From Luteococcus sp052116585 (GTDB taxonomy: Bacteria > Actinomycetota > Actinomycetes > Propionibacteriales > Propionibacteriaceae), in NCBI RefSeq assembly GCF_052116585.1, contig NZ_JBQKKT010000003.1:186001-250000 (forward strand): 64,000 nt of DNA, read 5' to 3'. Shown piece after piece: positions 51,891-61,017 of the stretch. The translations under genes and the position numbers were made by a program. The notes beneath the pieces are model-generated. The model was not told the origin of the DNA. It was given only the letters and a program-made list of their open reading frames with translations, and made no database searches. Positions within the stretch are counted from its first letter, which is position 1. Each line of letters opens with the position of its first letter.

Positions 51891-51926
51891 GAGCGGGGCA
51901 GCGACATTCATGTCGCTGCCCCGCTC
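51891..51926 (+). terminator. Terminator of the spc operon after rplO
   Basis: A perfect 16-bp stem (51891-51906 and 51911-51926, left arm GAGCGGGGCAGCGACA) with a TTCA loop, 18 nt after the rplO stop; followed by GTCATTCGTCAC, no U-tract. Confidence 0.8.
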
Positions 51927-52158
51927 GTCATTCGTCACGGGGATTCGCGACGAGTTCAGTCCTTGACTAGTCACGGATGTGGAGCGTTCAAAGCGCTGAA
52001 TGCTGAATCGATTCCGTGGGGTCAACTGATAATTTTACGGCCAGAACCGCTTCTGGACCGGCTGAGAACCTTGACTCAACCAAGGCTCGCGGGGCATTGT
52101 GGCCGACGCGACAAGGGTCAGGGATCGTGGCTCCCGCACCATCACAGAAAGGACGTCC
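51927..52158 (+). promoter_or_regulatory. Upstream region of first oligopeptide importer
   Basis: Relatively A/T-rich for the window. Candidate promoters are TTGACT (52071-52076) with CATTGT 18 bp later, and an AT-rich TGATAATTTT patch at 52027-52036 without a clear -35. GAAAGGA precedes the GTG start of the permease gene. Confidence 0.3.
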
Positions 52159-53142
52159 GTGCTCCGCTTCTTGCTCCGGCGTCTGGCCAACTACGTGCTG
52201 CTGTTGTTCATCGCAGTCTCGGTGGCCTACCTGCTTGCATCGGTCTCGATGGACCCGCGCAATGCGTTCGACTGGCAGAACCCCAGCCTGAACCGTGATG
52301 CGGTCAACGCCACGTTGACCAGCTACAACATCAATCCCGACACATCGCCCCTGACCCGCTACGGCCGGTGGCTCAAGATGGTCTTCGGCTCCTGGGACTG
52401 GGGTTTCACGCCCAAGGGAGACTCGGTCAATGAGCTGCTGGGCACCCGGATCTGGGTCTCGCTGCGCCTGATGACGATCGGCACCCTGCTGGGCATCATC
52501 TGTGGCGTCGCGCTCGGCGCCTGGACCGCTGTGCGCCAGTACTCCTTCGCCGACCGCGCCGTCTCCTTCCTGGCCCTGCTGCTGATCTCCACCCCGGTGC
52601 TGGTGCTGGCCCCGAGCCTGCAGATGGTTGCCACCTGGATCAACACTGCCGTCGGCTACCCGCTGTTCGAGTTCATCGGCGAGACCGGCCAGGCGGGCGA
52701 CTACTTCGGCGCCAAGCTGGTGGACCGGATGCAGCACCTGCTGCTGCCCACGCTCTCGCTCTCGCTGATGCAGATGGCCTCCTACTCGCGTTACCAGCGC
52801 AACCTGATGCTGGACACGCTGGGAGCCGACTATGTGCGCACCGCACGCGCCAAGGGCCTGCGCAAGGGCAAGGCCATCCGCCACCACGCGCTGCGCAATG
52901 CCATCATCCCGATGACCACCTACTTCGCCTTCAGCGTCGCGCTGGTCTTCACCGGCGCAGCGCTGACCGAGAAGATCTATGGCTGGCACGGCATGGGTGC
53001 CTACTCGGTCGAGTCGATCACCGCCCAGGACATCAACGGCACCGCCGCCGTCGTGGCCTTCTCCGGCGTGTGTGTCCTCGCCTGCGCGCTGTTGTCCGAC
53101 ATCCTGATCGCCGCCATCGACCCGCGCGTGCGCACGAACTAG
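52159..53142 (+). CDS. oppB: Oligopeptide ABC transporter permease (OppB/DppB type), system 1
   Basis: 327 residues from GTG 52159 with AAAGGA 7 nt upstream. N-terminal LRFLLRRLANYVLLLFIAVSVAYLL, six helices and the loop LMLDTLGADYVRTARAKGLRKGKAI, in which the EAA-type sequence contacts the ATPase, define the DppB family. VERYSFADRAVS-like central and C-terminal DILIAAIDPRVRTN segments are complete. First gene of an importer operon followed by oppC, a fused ATPase and a binding protein. Confidence 0.88.
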   Translation: MLRFLLRRLANYVLLLFIAVSVAYLLASVSMDPRNAFDWQNPSLNRDAVNATLTSYNINPDTSPLTRYGRWLKMVFGSWDWGFTPKGDSVNELLGTRIWVSLRLMTIGTLLGIICGVALGAWTAVRQYSFADRAVSFLALLLISTPVLVLAPSLQMVATWINTAVGYPLFEFIGETGQAGDYFGAKLVDRMQHLLLPTLSLSLMQMASYSRYQRNLMLDTLGADYVRTARAKGLRKGKAIRHHALRNAIIPMTTYFAFSVALVFTGAALTEKIYGWHGMGAYSVESITAQDINGTAAVVAFSGVCVLACALLSDILIAAIDPRVRTN

Positions 53143-53153
53143 GAGCTGGCCAG

Positions 53154-54104
53154 ATGAGCAATCTCGAACCCGAGGCCTCCTCGAAGACCGAGGTGGAAGC
53201 CACCGCGGCGGCCGTCGACCACCTCGTGGACGACGAGAAGCACCTGTCTCGTGGACGGCTGATCCTCAAGCGCTTCTGGCGCCCGCTGGGCGCCAAGATC
53301 GGTGTCTTCGGTCTGTCCCTGGTGGTGCTGGCGGCCATCATCGGCCCACACATCGGCCAGTGGCGCTTCGACGACGTAGACAACGAATGGTTCCTCTCCC
53401 CGCCGTCGAACCTGCACTGGTTCGGCACCACCCAGGGTGGTCGCGACGTCTTCGCCATGACCATGCAGGGCCTGCGCAAGTCGCTGATCATCGGCTTCTC
53501 CGTCTCCTTCCTGGTGACCGCCATCGCGGCGTTGGTCGGTGCCGCAGCTGCCTTCTTCGGCGGCAAGGTGGAGAAGGCCATCCTGTGGATCATCGACATG
53601 ATGCTGGTGATCCCGTCCTTCCTGATGATCGCCATCATCAGCCAGAACACCGGCGGCCAGAAGGGCTCCACCTGGCTGTTCATCCTGCTGCTGGTGGCCT
53701 TCAGCTGGATGCTGAGCGCCCGCGTGGTGCGCGCCATGACGCTGAGCGTGGTCAACCTGGACTACGTGAATGCCGCCAAGTTCATGAGCGTCCCGTCCTG
53801 GGCCATCATCACCAAGCACGTGCTGCCCAACATCTCGTCCTACCTGATCATCGACGCCACGCTCGCCGTGGCCAGCGCGATCATCAGTGAGACCGCGCTG
53901 AGCTACTTCGGCTTCGGCGTGCAGTCCCCGGACACGTCGCTGGGCACGCTGCTGGGTGAGGGCACCCAGATGGCCACCACCTTCCCGTGGGTCTTCCTGG
54001 CCCCGGCCACGGTGCTGGTGATCACGCTGCTGTCCGTCAACTTCATCGGTGACGCCCTGCGCGACGCCATCGACCCGTCGTCCAAGTCCGGAGGCCAGGC
54101 ATGA
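53154..54104 (+). CDS. oppC: Oligopeptide ABC transporter permease (OppC/DppC type), system 1
   Basis: 316 residues from ATG 53154 with AGGAG upstream. A charged cytoplasmic N-terminus of about 40 residues (PEASSKTEVEATAAAVDHL) precedes the first helix. NLHWFGTTQGGRDVFAMTMQGLRKSL, ARVVRAMTLSVVNLDYVNAAKFM and ETALSYFGFGVQSPDTSLGTLL are DppC hallmarks. Overlaps the ATPase gene by ATGA, so the two are translated in fixed ratio. Confidence 0.88.
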   Translation: MSNLEPEASSKTEVEATAAAVDHLVDDEKHLSRGRLILKRFWRPLGAKIGVFGLSLVVLAAIIGPHIGQWRFDDVDNEWFLSPPSNLHWFGTTQGGRDVFAMTMQGLRKSLIIGFSVSFLVTAIAALVGAAAAFFGGKVEKAILWIIDMMLVIPSFLMIAIISQNTGGQKGSTWLFILLLVAFSWMLSARVVRAMTLSVVNLDYVNAAKFMSVPSWAIITKHVLPNISSYLIIDATLAVASAIISETALSYFGFGVQSPDTSLGTLLGEGTQMATTFPWVFLAPATVLVITLLSVNFIGDALRDAIDPSSKSGGQA

Positions 54105-56227
54105 GCCACGCCGCTGTCAACCCCGCCCGCTTCCGCAACGAAGGCAATTTGCCCACCGCAAGTGCGGGCGTCCCTGCCCTGCAGGTGGCCGACCTCAACG
54201 TGCGCTTCCCGTCGGAGGACGGCGTGGTGCACGCCGTTCGTGGCGTGAACCTGCAGGTGGACGCCGGCGAGGTGCTCGCCATCGTCGGTGAGTCCGGTTC
54301 CGGCAAGTCCGTGACCTCGATGGCCGTCATGGGCCTGCTGGACGAGAACGCCCGCGTGGACGGCTCGGTCAAGCTGCACGGCACCGAGCTGATCGGCCGC
54401 GACGACAACTGGATGAGCAATGTGCGGGGCCGCAAGGTCGCCATGATCTTCCAGGACCCGCTGTCCGCCCTGACACCGGTCTACACCGTCGGTGACCAGA
54501 TCGTCGAGGCCCTGCAGATCCACCAGGAGATGGACGACGACGCGGCCCACGCGCGCGCGATCGAACTGCTGCGCATGGTGGGCATCCCGAACCCGGAGGT
54601 GCGCGCCAAGGCCTTCCCGCACGAGTTCTCCGGCGGCATGCGCCAGCGCGTGGTGATCGCCATGGCGATCGCCAACAATCCCGACGTGATCATCGCCGAC
54701 GAGCCCACCACGGCCCTCGACGTGACCATCCAGGCGCAGGTCATCGACCTGCTGAAGGTGGCACAGCGGGAGACCGGCGCGGCCGTCATCATGATCACCC
54801 ATGACCTGGGCGTCGTGGCGGGCATGGCCGACAAGGTGGCCGTGATGTATGCCGGGCGCGTCGTCGAGGCCGCCGACGTGGGCGACATCTTCTACCGCAC
54901 CCGGATGCCCTACACCATCGGTCTGCTCGGATCGCTGCCCCGCCCGGACATGAGCCGCGACGAGATGCTCACCCCCGTGGAGGGCAATCCGCCGTCGCTG
55001 CTGAAGCTGCCGCCGGGCTGCCCCTTTGCACCGCGCTGCCCGATGGCCTCCGACGAGTGCCGACGGGACGAGCCGGCCCTGGCGGAGACCGACAAGGCCG
55101 GGCACTTTGCCGCCTGCGTCAAGGTGAACCAGATCATCGACGGCGACCTCACCTACCAGGACATCTACCCGATTCCGAAGGTGCGGGCCAGCGAACTGAC
55201 CGCCCTGCCGCGCGAGCAGCGCGAGGAGGTGCTGCGCGTCGAGGGCTTGGTGAAGACCTTCCCGCTCACCAAGGGCGCGGTCTTCAAGCGTCGCGTGGGC
55301 ACGGTGCACGCCGTCGACACCATCGACCTGGACATCCGGGCCGGTGAGACCCTGGGTCTGGTGGGGGAGTCGGGTTGCGGCAAGACCACCACGATCATGA
55401 GCATCCTCGAGCTGAAGAAGCCGGAGAGCGGCCGGGTGGTCGTGATGGGCAAGGATGTTGCGGAACTGAACGGATCCGGCCGCAAGGCGGTCCGTCAGGA
55501 CCTGCAGGTGGTCTTCCAGGACCCGATGGCCTCCTTGGACCCGCGCATGCCGGTCTCCGAGATCCTGGCCGAGCCGTTGAAGTACAACGGCTACCCGAAG
55601 GCGAAGATCGAGGGCCGCGTGCGTGAGCTGATGAAGCTCGTCGGTCTGGAGCCCGCCCACGCCAACCGCTACCCGCGCAACTTCTCCGGTGGGCAGCGCC
55701 AGCGCATCTGCATCGCGCGAGCCCTGGCCCTGGAGCCGAAGCTGCTGGTGCTCGACGAGCCGGTCAGTGCGCTGGACGTCTCCATCCAGGCCGGTGTGCT
55801 GAACCTGCTGGAGCAGCTGCGCGTCGAGCTGGGTCTGAGCTACCTCTTCGTCGCCCATGACCTGTCCGTGGTGCGCCACATCGCCACCCGCGTGGCGGTG
55901 ATGTACCTGGGCCACATCGTGGAGATCGGCGACGTGGACGACGTCTTCGATGCCCCTCAGCACCCCTACACCCAGGCGCTGCTCTCGGCGATCCCGGTTC
56001 CCGACCCGGCCAAGGAGGCCACCCGCGACCGGATCGTGCTCACGGGAGACCTGCCCAGCCCGGCGAACCCGCCGGCCGGCTGCCCCTTCCACACTCGCTG
56101 CCCCAAGTACCAGACGCTCGACGAGCAGCACCGTTCCCGTTGCGACTCCGAACGGCCGGCACTGTTGGTGCAGGGTGCCGACCAGGAGGTTGCCTGCCAC
56201 TATCCGGAGGCCCTGCAGGTCTTCTGA
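54101..56227 (+). CDS. oppDF: Fused oligopeptide ABC transporter ATPase (OppD-OppF in one chain), system 1
   Basis: 708 residues carrying both ATPases usually encoded separately. The N-terminal half has GESGSGKSV (Walker A), FSGGMRQRV (signature), IADEPTTALDV (Walker B) and the OppD-type C-terminal CPFAPRCPMASDECRRDEP. The second half has GESGCGKTT, FSGGQRQRI, VLDEPVSALDV and CPFHTRCPKYQ. The cysteine-rich ends are typical of the oligopeptide/dipeptide ATPase C-terminal domain and may hold an iron-sulfur cluster. The fusion guarantees a 1:1 heterodimer. Both nucleotide sites look catalytically intact. Confidence 0.93.
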   Translation: MSHAAVNPARFRNEGNLPTASAGVPALQVADLNVRFPSEDGVVHAVRGVNLQVDAGEVLAIVGESGSGKSVTSMAVMGLLDENARVDGSVKLHGTELIGRDDNWMSNVRGRKVAMIFQDPLSALTPVYTVGDQIVEALQIHQEMDDDAAHARAIELLRMVGIPNPEVRAKAFPHEFSGGMRQRVVIAMAIANNPDVIIADEPTTALDVTIQAQVIDLLKVAQRETGAAVIMITHDLGVVAGMADKVAVMYAGRVVEAADVGDIFYRTRMPYTIGLLGSLPRPDMSRDEMLTPVEGNPPSLLKLPPGCPFAPRCPMASDECRRDEPALAETDKAGHFAACVKVNQIIDGDLTYQDIYPIPKVRASELTALPREQREEVLRVEGLVKTFPLTKGAVFKRRVGTVHAVDTIDLDIRAGETLGLVGESGCGKTTTIMSILELKKPESGRVVVMGKDVAELNGSGRKAVRQDLQVVFQDPMASLDPRMPVSEILAEPLKYNGYPKAKIEGRVRELMKLVGLEPAHANRYPRNFSGGQRQRICIARALALEPKLLVLDEPVSALDVSIQAGVLNLLEQLRVELGLSYLFVAHDLSVVRHIATRVAVMYLGHIVEIGDVDDVFDAPQHPYTQALLSAIPVPDPAKEATRDRIVLTGDLPSPANPPAGCPFHTRCPKYQTLDEQHRSRCDSERPALLVQGADQEVACHYPEALQVF

Positions 56228-56282
56228 TCGACGGCCGGCTGCCGCGATCGCTGTGTCCACAGGGATGTCTGCCTTATAGAAG

Positions 56283-56317
56283 TGCCCCTTCCCCGAGCCA
56301 TCGCCGGGGGAGGGGCA
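56283..56317 (+). terminator. Terminator-like hairpin after oppDF
   Basis: TGCCCCTTCCCC (56283-56294) pairs with GGGGAGGGGCA (56307-56317) with one bulged T, 55 nt after the oppDF stop, followed by TTCTTCATG. Confidence 0.55.
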
Positions 56318-56416
56318 TTCTTCATGCACCGGAGGCGTTCATCACTCCGGCATCGCCGCTGCGGCTAGGGGAATCACGGTCACGTAACGATGTGGACACG
56401 AGCCCGTCACAACTGT

Positions 56417-56444
56417 TTGCCTCGCGTACGCCATGTCGTAGGTT
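56417..56444 (+). promoter_or_regulatory. Promoter of binding-protein gene, system 1
   Basis: TTGCCT (56417-56422), 16 bp, TAGGTT (56439-56444). It lies between the hairpin after oppDF and the GTG at 56500, giving a leader of about 50 nt and allowing the binding protein to be made in excess over the membrane complex. Confidence 0.5.
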
Positions 56445-56499
56445 TCCATCATCGGACGCACCAGTGTGGGTGGCGTCCACGATCATCTCGGAGGTCATT

Positions 56500-58206
56500 G
56501 TGCGCAAGCCCGCATCAGCGGTCGCCCTGCTCGCCGTCGGAGCCCTGGCTCTCTCGGCCTGTGGCGCCCCCACGTCGAGCACCGGAGGCAACACCACCAG
56601 CAATGAGGGTCCCGCGCTCTCGGCGATGAACGAGAAGCCCCGCGAGGAGCTCAAGGAGGGCGGTACCGTCCGCTTCGCCATCAGCTTCCTGCCCCCGGAC
56701 TGGAATACCTCCAGCATCGACGGCAATGGTGTGGACAATGACACGATCTCCGAGTACACCCAGCCGGTGAACTTCCTCTACGAGGACGACGCCTCCATCA
56801 AGGAGAACAAGCCCTTCCTGGAGAGCTACGACGTCCAGGAGCCCAAGGACGGCAAGGGCCAGGTGGTCACGCTGCACCTGAACCCCGAGGCCAAGTGGAA
56901 TTCGGGCCGCACCATCGACTGGACCGACTACGAGGCCACCTGGAAGGCCAACAACGGCTCCAACCCCGAGTTCAAGCCGGCCACCACCGACGGCTTCTCC
57001 GAGATCGTCAGCGTCGCCAAGGGTGAGAAGGAGACCGACGTCGTCGTCACCTTCAAGGCCGCCTACCCCGACTGGTCTGCCGTGCTGTCCAGCGTGCAGC
57101 CCAAGGAGGGCGTGGCCACTCCCGAGCTGTACAACAAGGGCTGGACCACGTACAACCCCGACTGGGCCAGCGGCCCCTTCATCTTCGACAAGCTGGACAA
57201 GGCCCAGAAGATGGTGACCTTCAAGCGCAACCCCAAGTGGTGGGGCAACCCAGCGCTGCTCGACTCGGTGAGCTTCCGCCAGCTGGAGACCCCGGCCGAC
57301 GTCAACGCCTTCGCCAACAATGAGATCGACGTCGTCGAGACCATGATCAACGCGACCGCGGTGAACACGGCCAAGAAGCGTTCCGACGCCGACATCCGCG
57401 CCGCAGGTTCGCGTCAGTGGCGTCACTTCACCTTCAACACGAAGTCGGGCCACCTGGCAGACATCAACGTGCGTCAGGCGATCGTGAAGGCCACCAACCG
57501 CGAGGCCATCACCAAGTCCGACCTGGTGGGCCTGCCGGTTAACCCCTCCGAACTGATGCTGGGCAACCACTTCTTCATGCCCGGCCAGGAGGGTTACGAG
57601 GACAACTCCGGTGACTTCAAGTACGACGTCGAGGCGGCCAAGAAGCAGCTCGACGAGGCCGGCTGGAAGCTGCCCGAGGGCAAGACCATCCGCGAGAAGG
57701 ACGGCAAGCCGCTCGTCGTGAAGTACACGATGCTGACCGGCATTCCCACCAGTGAGAACGAGGGCAAGCTGCTGCAGAAGGACCTGGCGGCCGTGGGCAT
57801 CGACCTCAAGTTCGTGAACATCGCTCCCGATGACATGAGCAAGAACCTGCGCGCCCACAGCTTCGAGATCCTCGCGTTCACCTGGCAGGGCACCCAGTAC
57901 CCGATGAACAATGTGCGTCAGATCTACGGTGCCAAGACGGCCGGTAGCAAGGAGCCCTCGGAGTCGAACTACGCCCAGCTGGTCGATCCCGAGATCGAGA
58001 AGCTGATCCCGCAGATCGACACCGAGCCGGACAAGGCCAAGCGCGCCGAGCTGGTCAACCAGGTGGACAAGATCATCTGGGAGCAGGTGCACACCCTGCC
58101 GATCTACCGTCGTGTGGGTTACACCGCTGCCCCGAAGAACCTCGCCAACATCGGCGCGGCCACCTTCAAGGAACTGCCGAAGGAAGACATCGGCTACGTC
58201 AAGTGA
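56500..58206 (+). CDS. oppA: Oligopeptide ABC transporter substrate-binding lipoprotein, system 1
   Basis: 568 residues from GTG 56500 with GGAGG 7 nt upstream. The signal peptide RKPASAVALLAVGALALSAC ends in a lipobox, so the mature protein is anchored by lipid at its N-terminal Cys. GTVRFAISFLPPDWNTSSIDGNG, WASGPFIFDKLDKAQKMVTFKRNPKWWG and the SBP_bac_5 C-terminal domain identify family 5 peptide-binding proteins. It follows its transporter genes rather than preceding them and has its own predicted promoter. The ligand may be peptides or another solute of this broad family. Confidence 0.88.
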   Translation: MRKPASAVALLAVGALALSACGAPTSSTGGNTTSNEGPALSAMNEKPREELKEGGTVRFAISFLPPDWNTSSIDGNGVDNDTISEYTQPVNFLYEDDASIKENKPFLESYDVQEPKDGKGQVVTLHLNPEAKWNSGRTIDWTDYEATWKANNGSNPEFKPATTDGFSEIVSVAKGEKETDVVVTFKAAYPDWSAVLSSVQPKEGVATPELYNKGWTTYNPDWASGPFIFDKLDKAQKMVTFKRNPKWWGNPALLDSVSFRQLETPADVNAFANNEIDVVETMINATAVNTAKKRSDADIRAAGSRQWRHFTFNTKSGHLADINVRQAIVKATNREAITKSDLVGLPVNPSELMLGNHFFMPGQEGYEDNSGDFKYDVEAAKKQLDEAGWKLPEGKTIREKDGKPLVVKYTMLTGIPTSENEGKLLQKDLAAVGIDLKFVNIAPDDMSKNLRAHSFEILAFTWQGTQYPMNNVRQIYGAKTAGSKEPSESNYAQLVDPEIEKLIPQIDTEPDKAKRAELVNQVDKIIWEQVHTLPIYRRVGYTAAPKNLANIGAATFKELPKEDIGYVK

Positions 58207-58252
58207 TCGGCGATCACTGACCGTGGGCCGCTGAACACGACGGACCACAACC

Positions 58253-58296
58253 GGCCACGGGCCCGGTTCCCTGATGAGGGAGCCGGGCCCGTGGCC
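58253..58296 (+). terminator. Terminator hairpin after oppA, system 1
   Basis: A 20-bp stem with one G-T pair (arms 58253-58272 and 58277-58296, left arm begins GGCCACGGGCCCGG) and a GATG loop, 46 nt after the oppA stop. It also lies 36 nt beyond the stop of the convergent PH-like gene and may serve both. Confidence 0.8.
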
Positions 58297-58332
58297 GCTT
58301 GTCACGCCTTCAGGGTGTAGCGCTTTCAGGCC

Positions 58333-58908
58333 TCAGAGCAGGGTCAGGCCCGCGGCGATGGCCAACACGGCCAAGACAGCGATGCGCGGCCAGCGGACCA
58401 CGTGCTGGACGCACTGTCCGCAGTCGGGGCGACCATGCCGGATTCGGGCCTCCTCGCCGATCAGGAGCTCCGCGGCACGGGCATCCAGGTCGAAGTACAA
58501 AGGGGCAGCGTCCGGACGAGCCGTTTGCAGGTCGCGGACACCAGCCGCACGGCCCTGCGCCATCGAGGCACCGCTGCGGGCAGGGGCGGCCCAGGCGCGA
58601 TAGCTACGGCCTTGGGCGTCGACGCTGATGCCCCACGAGTTGCGGACACCGGTGACGGCATCCCAGCCGATGTCGGTGCGAGTCAGCGGATTGTCGAGCC
58701 GTAGCCGATCAGCCCCCAGCTCGATGCTTGCCGCTGACCAGAGCAACCAGCAGATCATCACGACCAGCGCCAGCCACGGGAGAGCCCGCAGCGCAGCGAC
58801 TGGACCGCCCAGGACCAGCTCCGCCACCAGCAGGCCGATGGCCAGGGCAGCGGCGAGGCGGAAACCCCACCGGCCCACGGTGGACTGGATCACGACGACG
58901 GGACGCAT
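58333..58908 (-). CDS. Small membrane protein with PH-like domain
   Basis: 191 residues. Two helices at the start (FRLAAALAIGLLVAELVLGGPVAAL and LPWLALVVMICWLLWS) are followed by IELGADRLRLDNPLTRTDIGWDAVTGVRNSWGISV, the strand pattern of bacterial PH-domain proteins, and a single C-terminal helix (IAVLAVLAIAAGLTLL). A Cys pair occurs in PDCGQCVQHV. Function unknown; such proteins are common in actinobacteria. A box CAGAAT 6 nt before the ATG and no Shine-Dalgarno suggest a leaderless mRNA. It sits alone between the two peptide importers. Confidence 0.65.
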   Translation of the reverse strand: MRPVVVIQSTVGRWGFRLAAALAIGLLVAELVLGGPVAALRALPWLALVVMICWLLWSAASIELGADRLRLDNPLTRTDIGWDAVTGVRNSWGISVDAQGRSYRAWAAPARSGASMAQGRAAGVRDLQTARPDAAPLYFDLDARAAELLIGEEARIRHGRPDCGQCVQHVVRWPRIAVLAVLAIAAGLTLL

Positions 58909-58948
58909 GGATCCATTCTGCCCCTCCACCGGGCCGGCCGGGGTCCGG

Positions 58949-59959
58949 TCAGTCGACGGGAACCACGCGGCGCACCTGGGCGTGGTGACAGGCGCTGGGG
59001 TGCGCGCCCACCCCGTCTGGGCGATCCTCCAGCACGGGGAGCTGCTGGGAACAGACCTCGGTGGCCTTCCAGCACCGGGTGTGGAAGCGGCAGCCCGACG
59101 GCGGGTTGGCCGGGCTGGGAACATCGCCACTCAGCATGATCTGCTCGCGCTTTCCGCGCAGCTCCGGGTTGGGCAATGGGACGGCGGAGAGCAGCGCCTG
59201 GGTGTACGGGTGCGTCGGGCGCTCATAGATCTGTTCCTCGTCGCCCAGTTCCACCATCTTGCCCAGGTACATCACGCCCACCCGGTCGGAGATGTGGCGC
59301 ACCACGGCCAGGTCGTGGGCGATGAAGACATAGGCAAGCCCCAGTTCGTCCTGGAGCCGCTCCAGCAGGTTCACCACCTGGGCCTGCACGGAGACGTCCA
59401 GGGCGCTGACCGGCTCGTCGCAGATCAGCACCTTCGGGTTGAGCGCGATGCCGCGCGCGATCCCGATGCGTTGGCGCTGGCCACCCGAGAACTGGTGCGG
59501 GTAGCGGTTGATGTGCTCGGGATTGAGGCCCACCTGTTCCAGCAGCTCCTGCACCCGCTGCCGTCGTCCGCCCTTGCCCACCGCGTCGGGATGGATCTCG
59601 AAGGCCTCGCCGATGATGTCTCCCACGGTCATGCGGGGGTTCAAGGAGGTGTAGGGATCCTGGAAGACGATCTGGATGTCACGCCGGAGGCGCCGCAGGG
59701 CAGCCCCCTGCTTGTCGTGCAGGCTCTCACCCTGGAAGGTGATGGTGCCGTCGGTCGGGTCCTCCAGGCGCATCAGGAGCCGCCCCAGGGTCGACTTGCC
59801 ACAGCCGGACTCGCCGACGATGCCCAGGGTCTCACCGGGATGCAGGTCCAGGTCCACCCCGTCGACGGCCTTGACATGGCCCACCGTTCGGCGAATGACG
59901 CCGTCCTTGATCGGGTAGTACTTCGTGAGTCCGCGCGCGGACAGGATGGGCTCAGCCAT
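58949..59959 (-). CDS. oppF: Oligopeptide ABC transporter ATP-binding protein (OppF type), system 2
   Basis: 336 residues from ATG 59959, overlapping the end of oppD by 8 bp. EPILSARGLTKYYPIKDGVI, Walker A GESGCGKST, signature FSGGQRQRI, Walker B ICDEPVSALDV and the C-terminal GCRFHTRCWKATEVC cysteine cluster fit OppF/DppF. It forms the ATPase heterodimer with the OppD-type subunit encoded just upstream. Last gene of the minus-strand importer operon. Confidence 0.9.
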   Translation of the reverse strand: MAEPILSARGLTKYYPIKDGVIRRTVGHVKAVDGVDLDLHPGETLGIVGESGCGKSTLGRLLMRLEDPTDGTITFQGESLHDKQGAALRRLRRDIQIVFQDPYTSLNPRMTVGDIIGEAFEIHPDAVGKGGRRQRVQELLEQVGLNPEHINRYPHQFSGGQRQRIGIARGIALNPKVLICDEPVSALDVSVQAQVVNLLERLQDELGLAYVFIAHDLAVVRHISDRVGVMYLGKMVELGDEEQIYERPTHPYTQALLSAVPLPNPELRGKREQIMLSGDVPSPANPPSGCRFHTRCWKATEVCSQQLPVLEDRPDGVGAHPSACHHAQVRRVVPVD

Positions 59960-61013
59960 GGAAGACCTCCTGGGCAAAATGGCAGGCGCTGGCACGGTTG
60001 GGGGAAGCCGCCGGATCAGGAACGGGAAGCAGGGCCGGCGGTTCTCCACTGCGGCACTGGTCCGTGGCCCGGGGACAGCGCGGGTGGAAGGCACAGCCCG
60101 CGGGCATGGCCAGCAGGTTTGGCGGAAGGCCACCAATGGCCTGCAGGGTGCCGCCCTTCTGGTCGAGCCGCGGGATCGAGTCGATCAGCCCCTTGGTGTA
60201 GGGGTGAGCGGGACGTGAGTAGATGTCCGCCACGTCAGCAGTCTCCACCATCCGGCCGGCGTACATCACATTGATCCGGTCGGCGACGTCGGCCACCACG
60301 CCCAGGTCATGGGTGATCAGGATCAGACCCATGCCGGAATCGTCCTGCAGCTCCCGCAGGAGCCCCATGATCTGAGCCTGGACGGTCACGTCGAGGGCGG
60401 TGGTGGGCTCGTCGGCGATCAACACCTCCGGCTCCAGCGCGATGGCCATGGCGATCATGATGCGTTGGCGCATGCCGCCACTGAACTGGTGTGGGAAGGC
60501 CTTCACCCGTTCCTTGGCGGCGGGGATCTGCACCTTCTCCATCAGACGCACGGCCTCGGCCATGGAGTCGGACTTGTTCATGCCCCGGTGCACTCGGAAC
60601 ATCTCGGCGATCTGCCACCCGACTGGGAAGACCGGGTTCAGCGAGCTCAACGCGTCCTGGAAGATCATCGAGACCAGCGGCCCGCGGGTTGCCCGTCGCT
60701 GCTTCTCGGGCAGTTGCAGCAGGTCCACGCCGCGGTAGACCACCTTGCCGCCCGTCACGAAGCCGGGTGGCGAGTCGATGATGCCCATGATGGCCTGGGC
60801 GGTGACTGACTTGCCCGAGCCGGACTCGCCCAGGATGGCCAGGGTCTCACCCTGATCCAGATGGAAGTCCACGCCATTGATCGCCTTGGCGATCCCGGAC
60901 CGCATCCGGAACTCGACGTGCAGGTCCTCGACCCGTAGCAGGGGAGCGTCCCAGTCGAAACCGATCCGGTCCACGCCGATGCTGGTCCGGCGGTTGGTCT
61001 GTGTTGCTGTCAT
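59952..61013 (-). CDS. oppD: Oligopeptide ABC transporter ATP-binding protein (OppD type), system 2
   Basis: 353 residues. LLRVEDLHVEFRMRSGIAKAING, Walker A GESGSGKSV, FSGGMRQRI and IADEPTTALDV are intact; the C-terminal CAFHPRCPRATDQCRSGEP is the family's Cys-rich end. The gene starts 4 bp after oppC. In contrast to system 1 the two ATPases are separate here. Confidence 0.9.
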   Translation of the reverse strand: MTATQTNRRTSIGVDRIGFDWDAPLLRVEDLHVEFRMRSGIAKAINGVDFHLDQGETLAILGESGSGKSVTAQAIMGIIDSPPGFVTGGKVVYRGVDLLQLPEKQRRATRGPLVSMIFQDALSSLNPVFPVGWQIAEMFRVHRGMNKSDSMAEAVRLMEKVQIPAAKERVKAFPHQFSGGMRQRIMIAMAIALEPEVLIADEPTTALDVTVQAQIMGLLRELQDDSGMGLILITHDLGVVADVADRINVMYAGRMVETADVADIYSRPAHPYTKGLIDSIPRLDQKGGTLQAIGGLPPNLLAMPAGCAFHPRCPRATDQCRSGEPPALLPVPDPAASPNRASACHFAQEVFHG

Positions 61014-61017
61014 CGTC

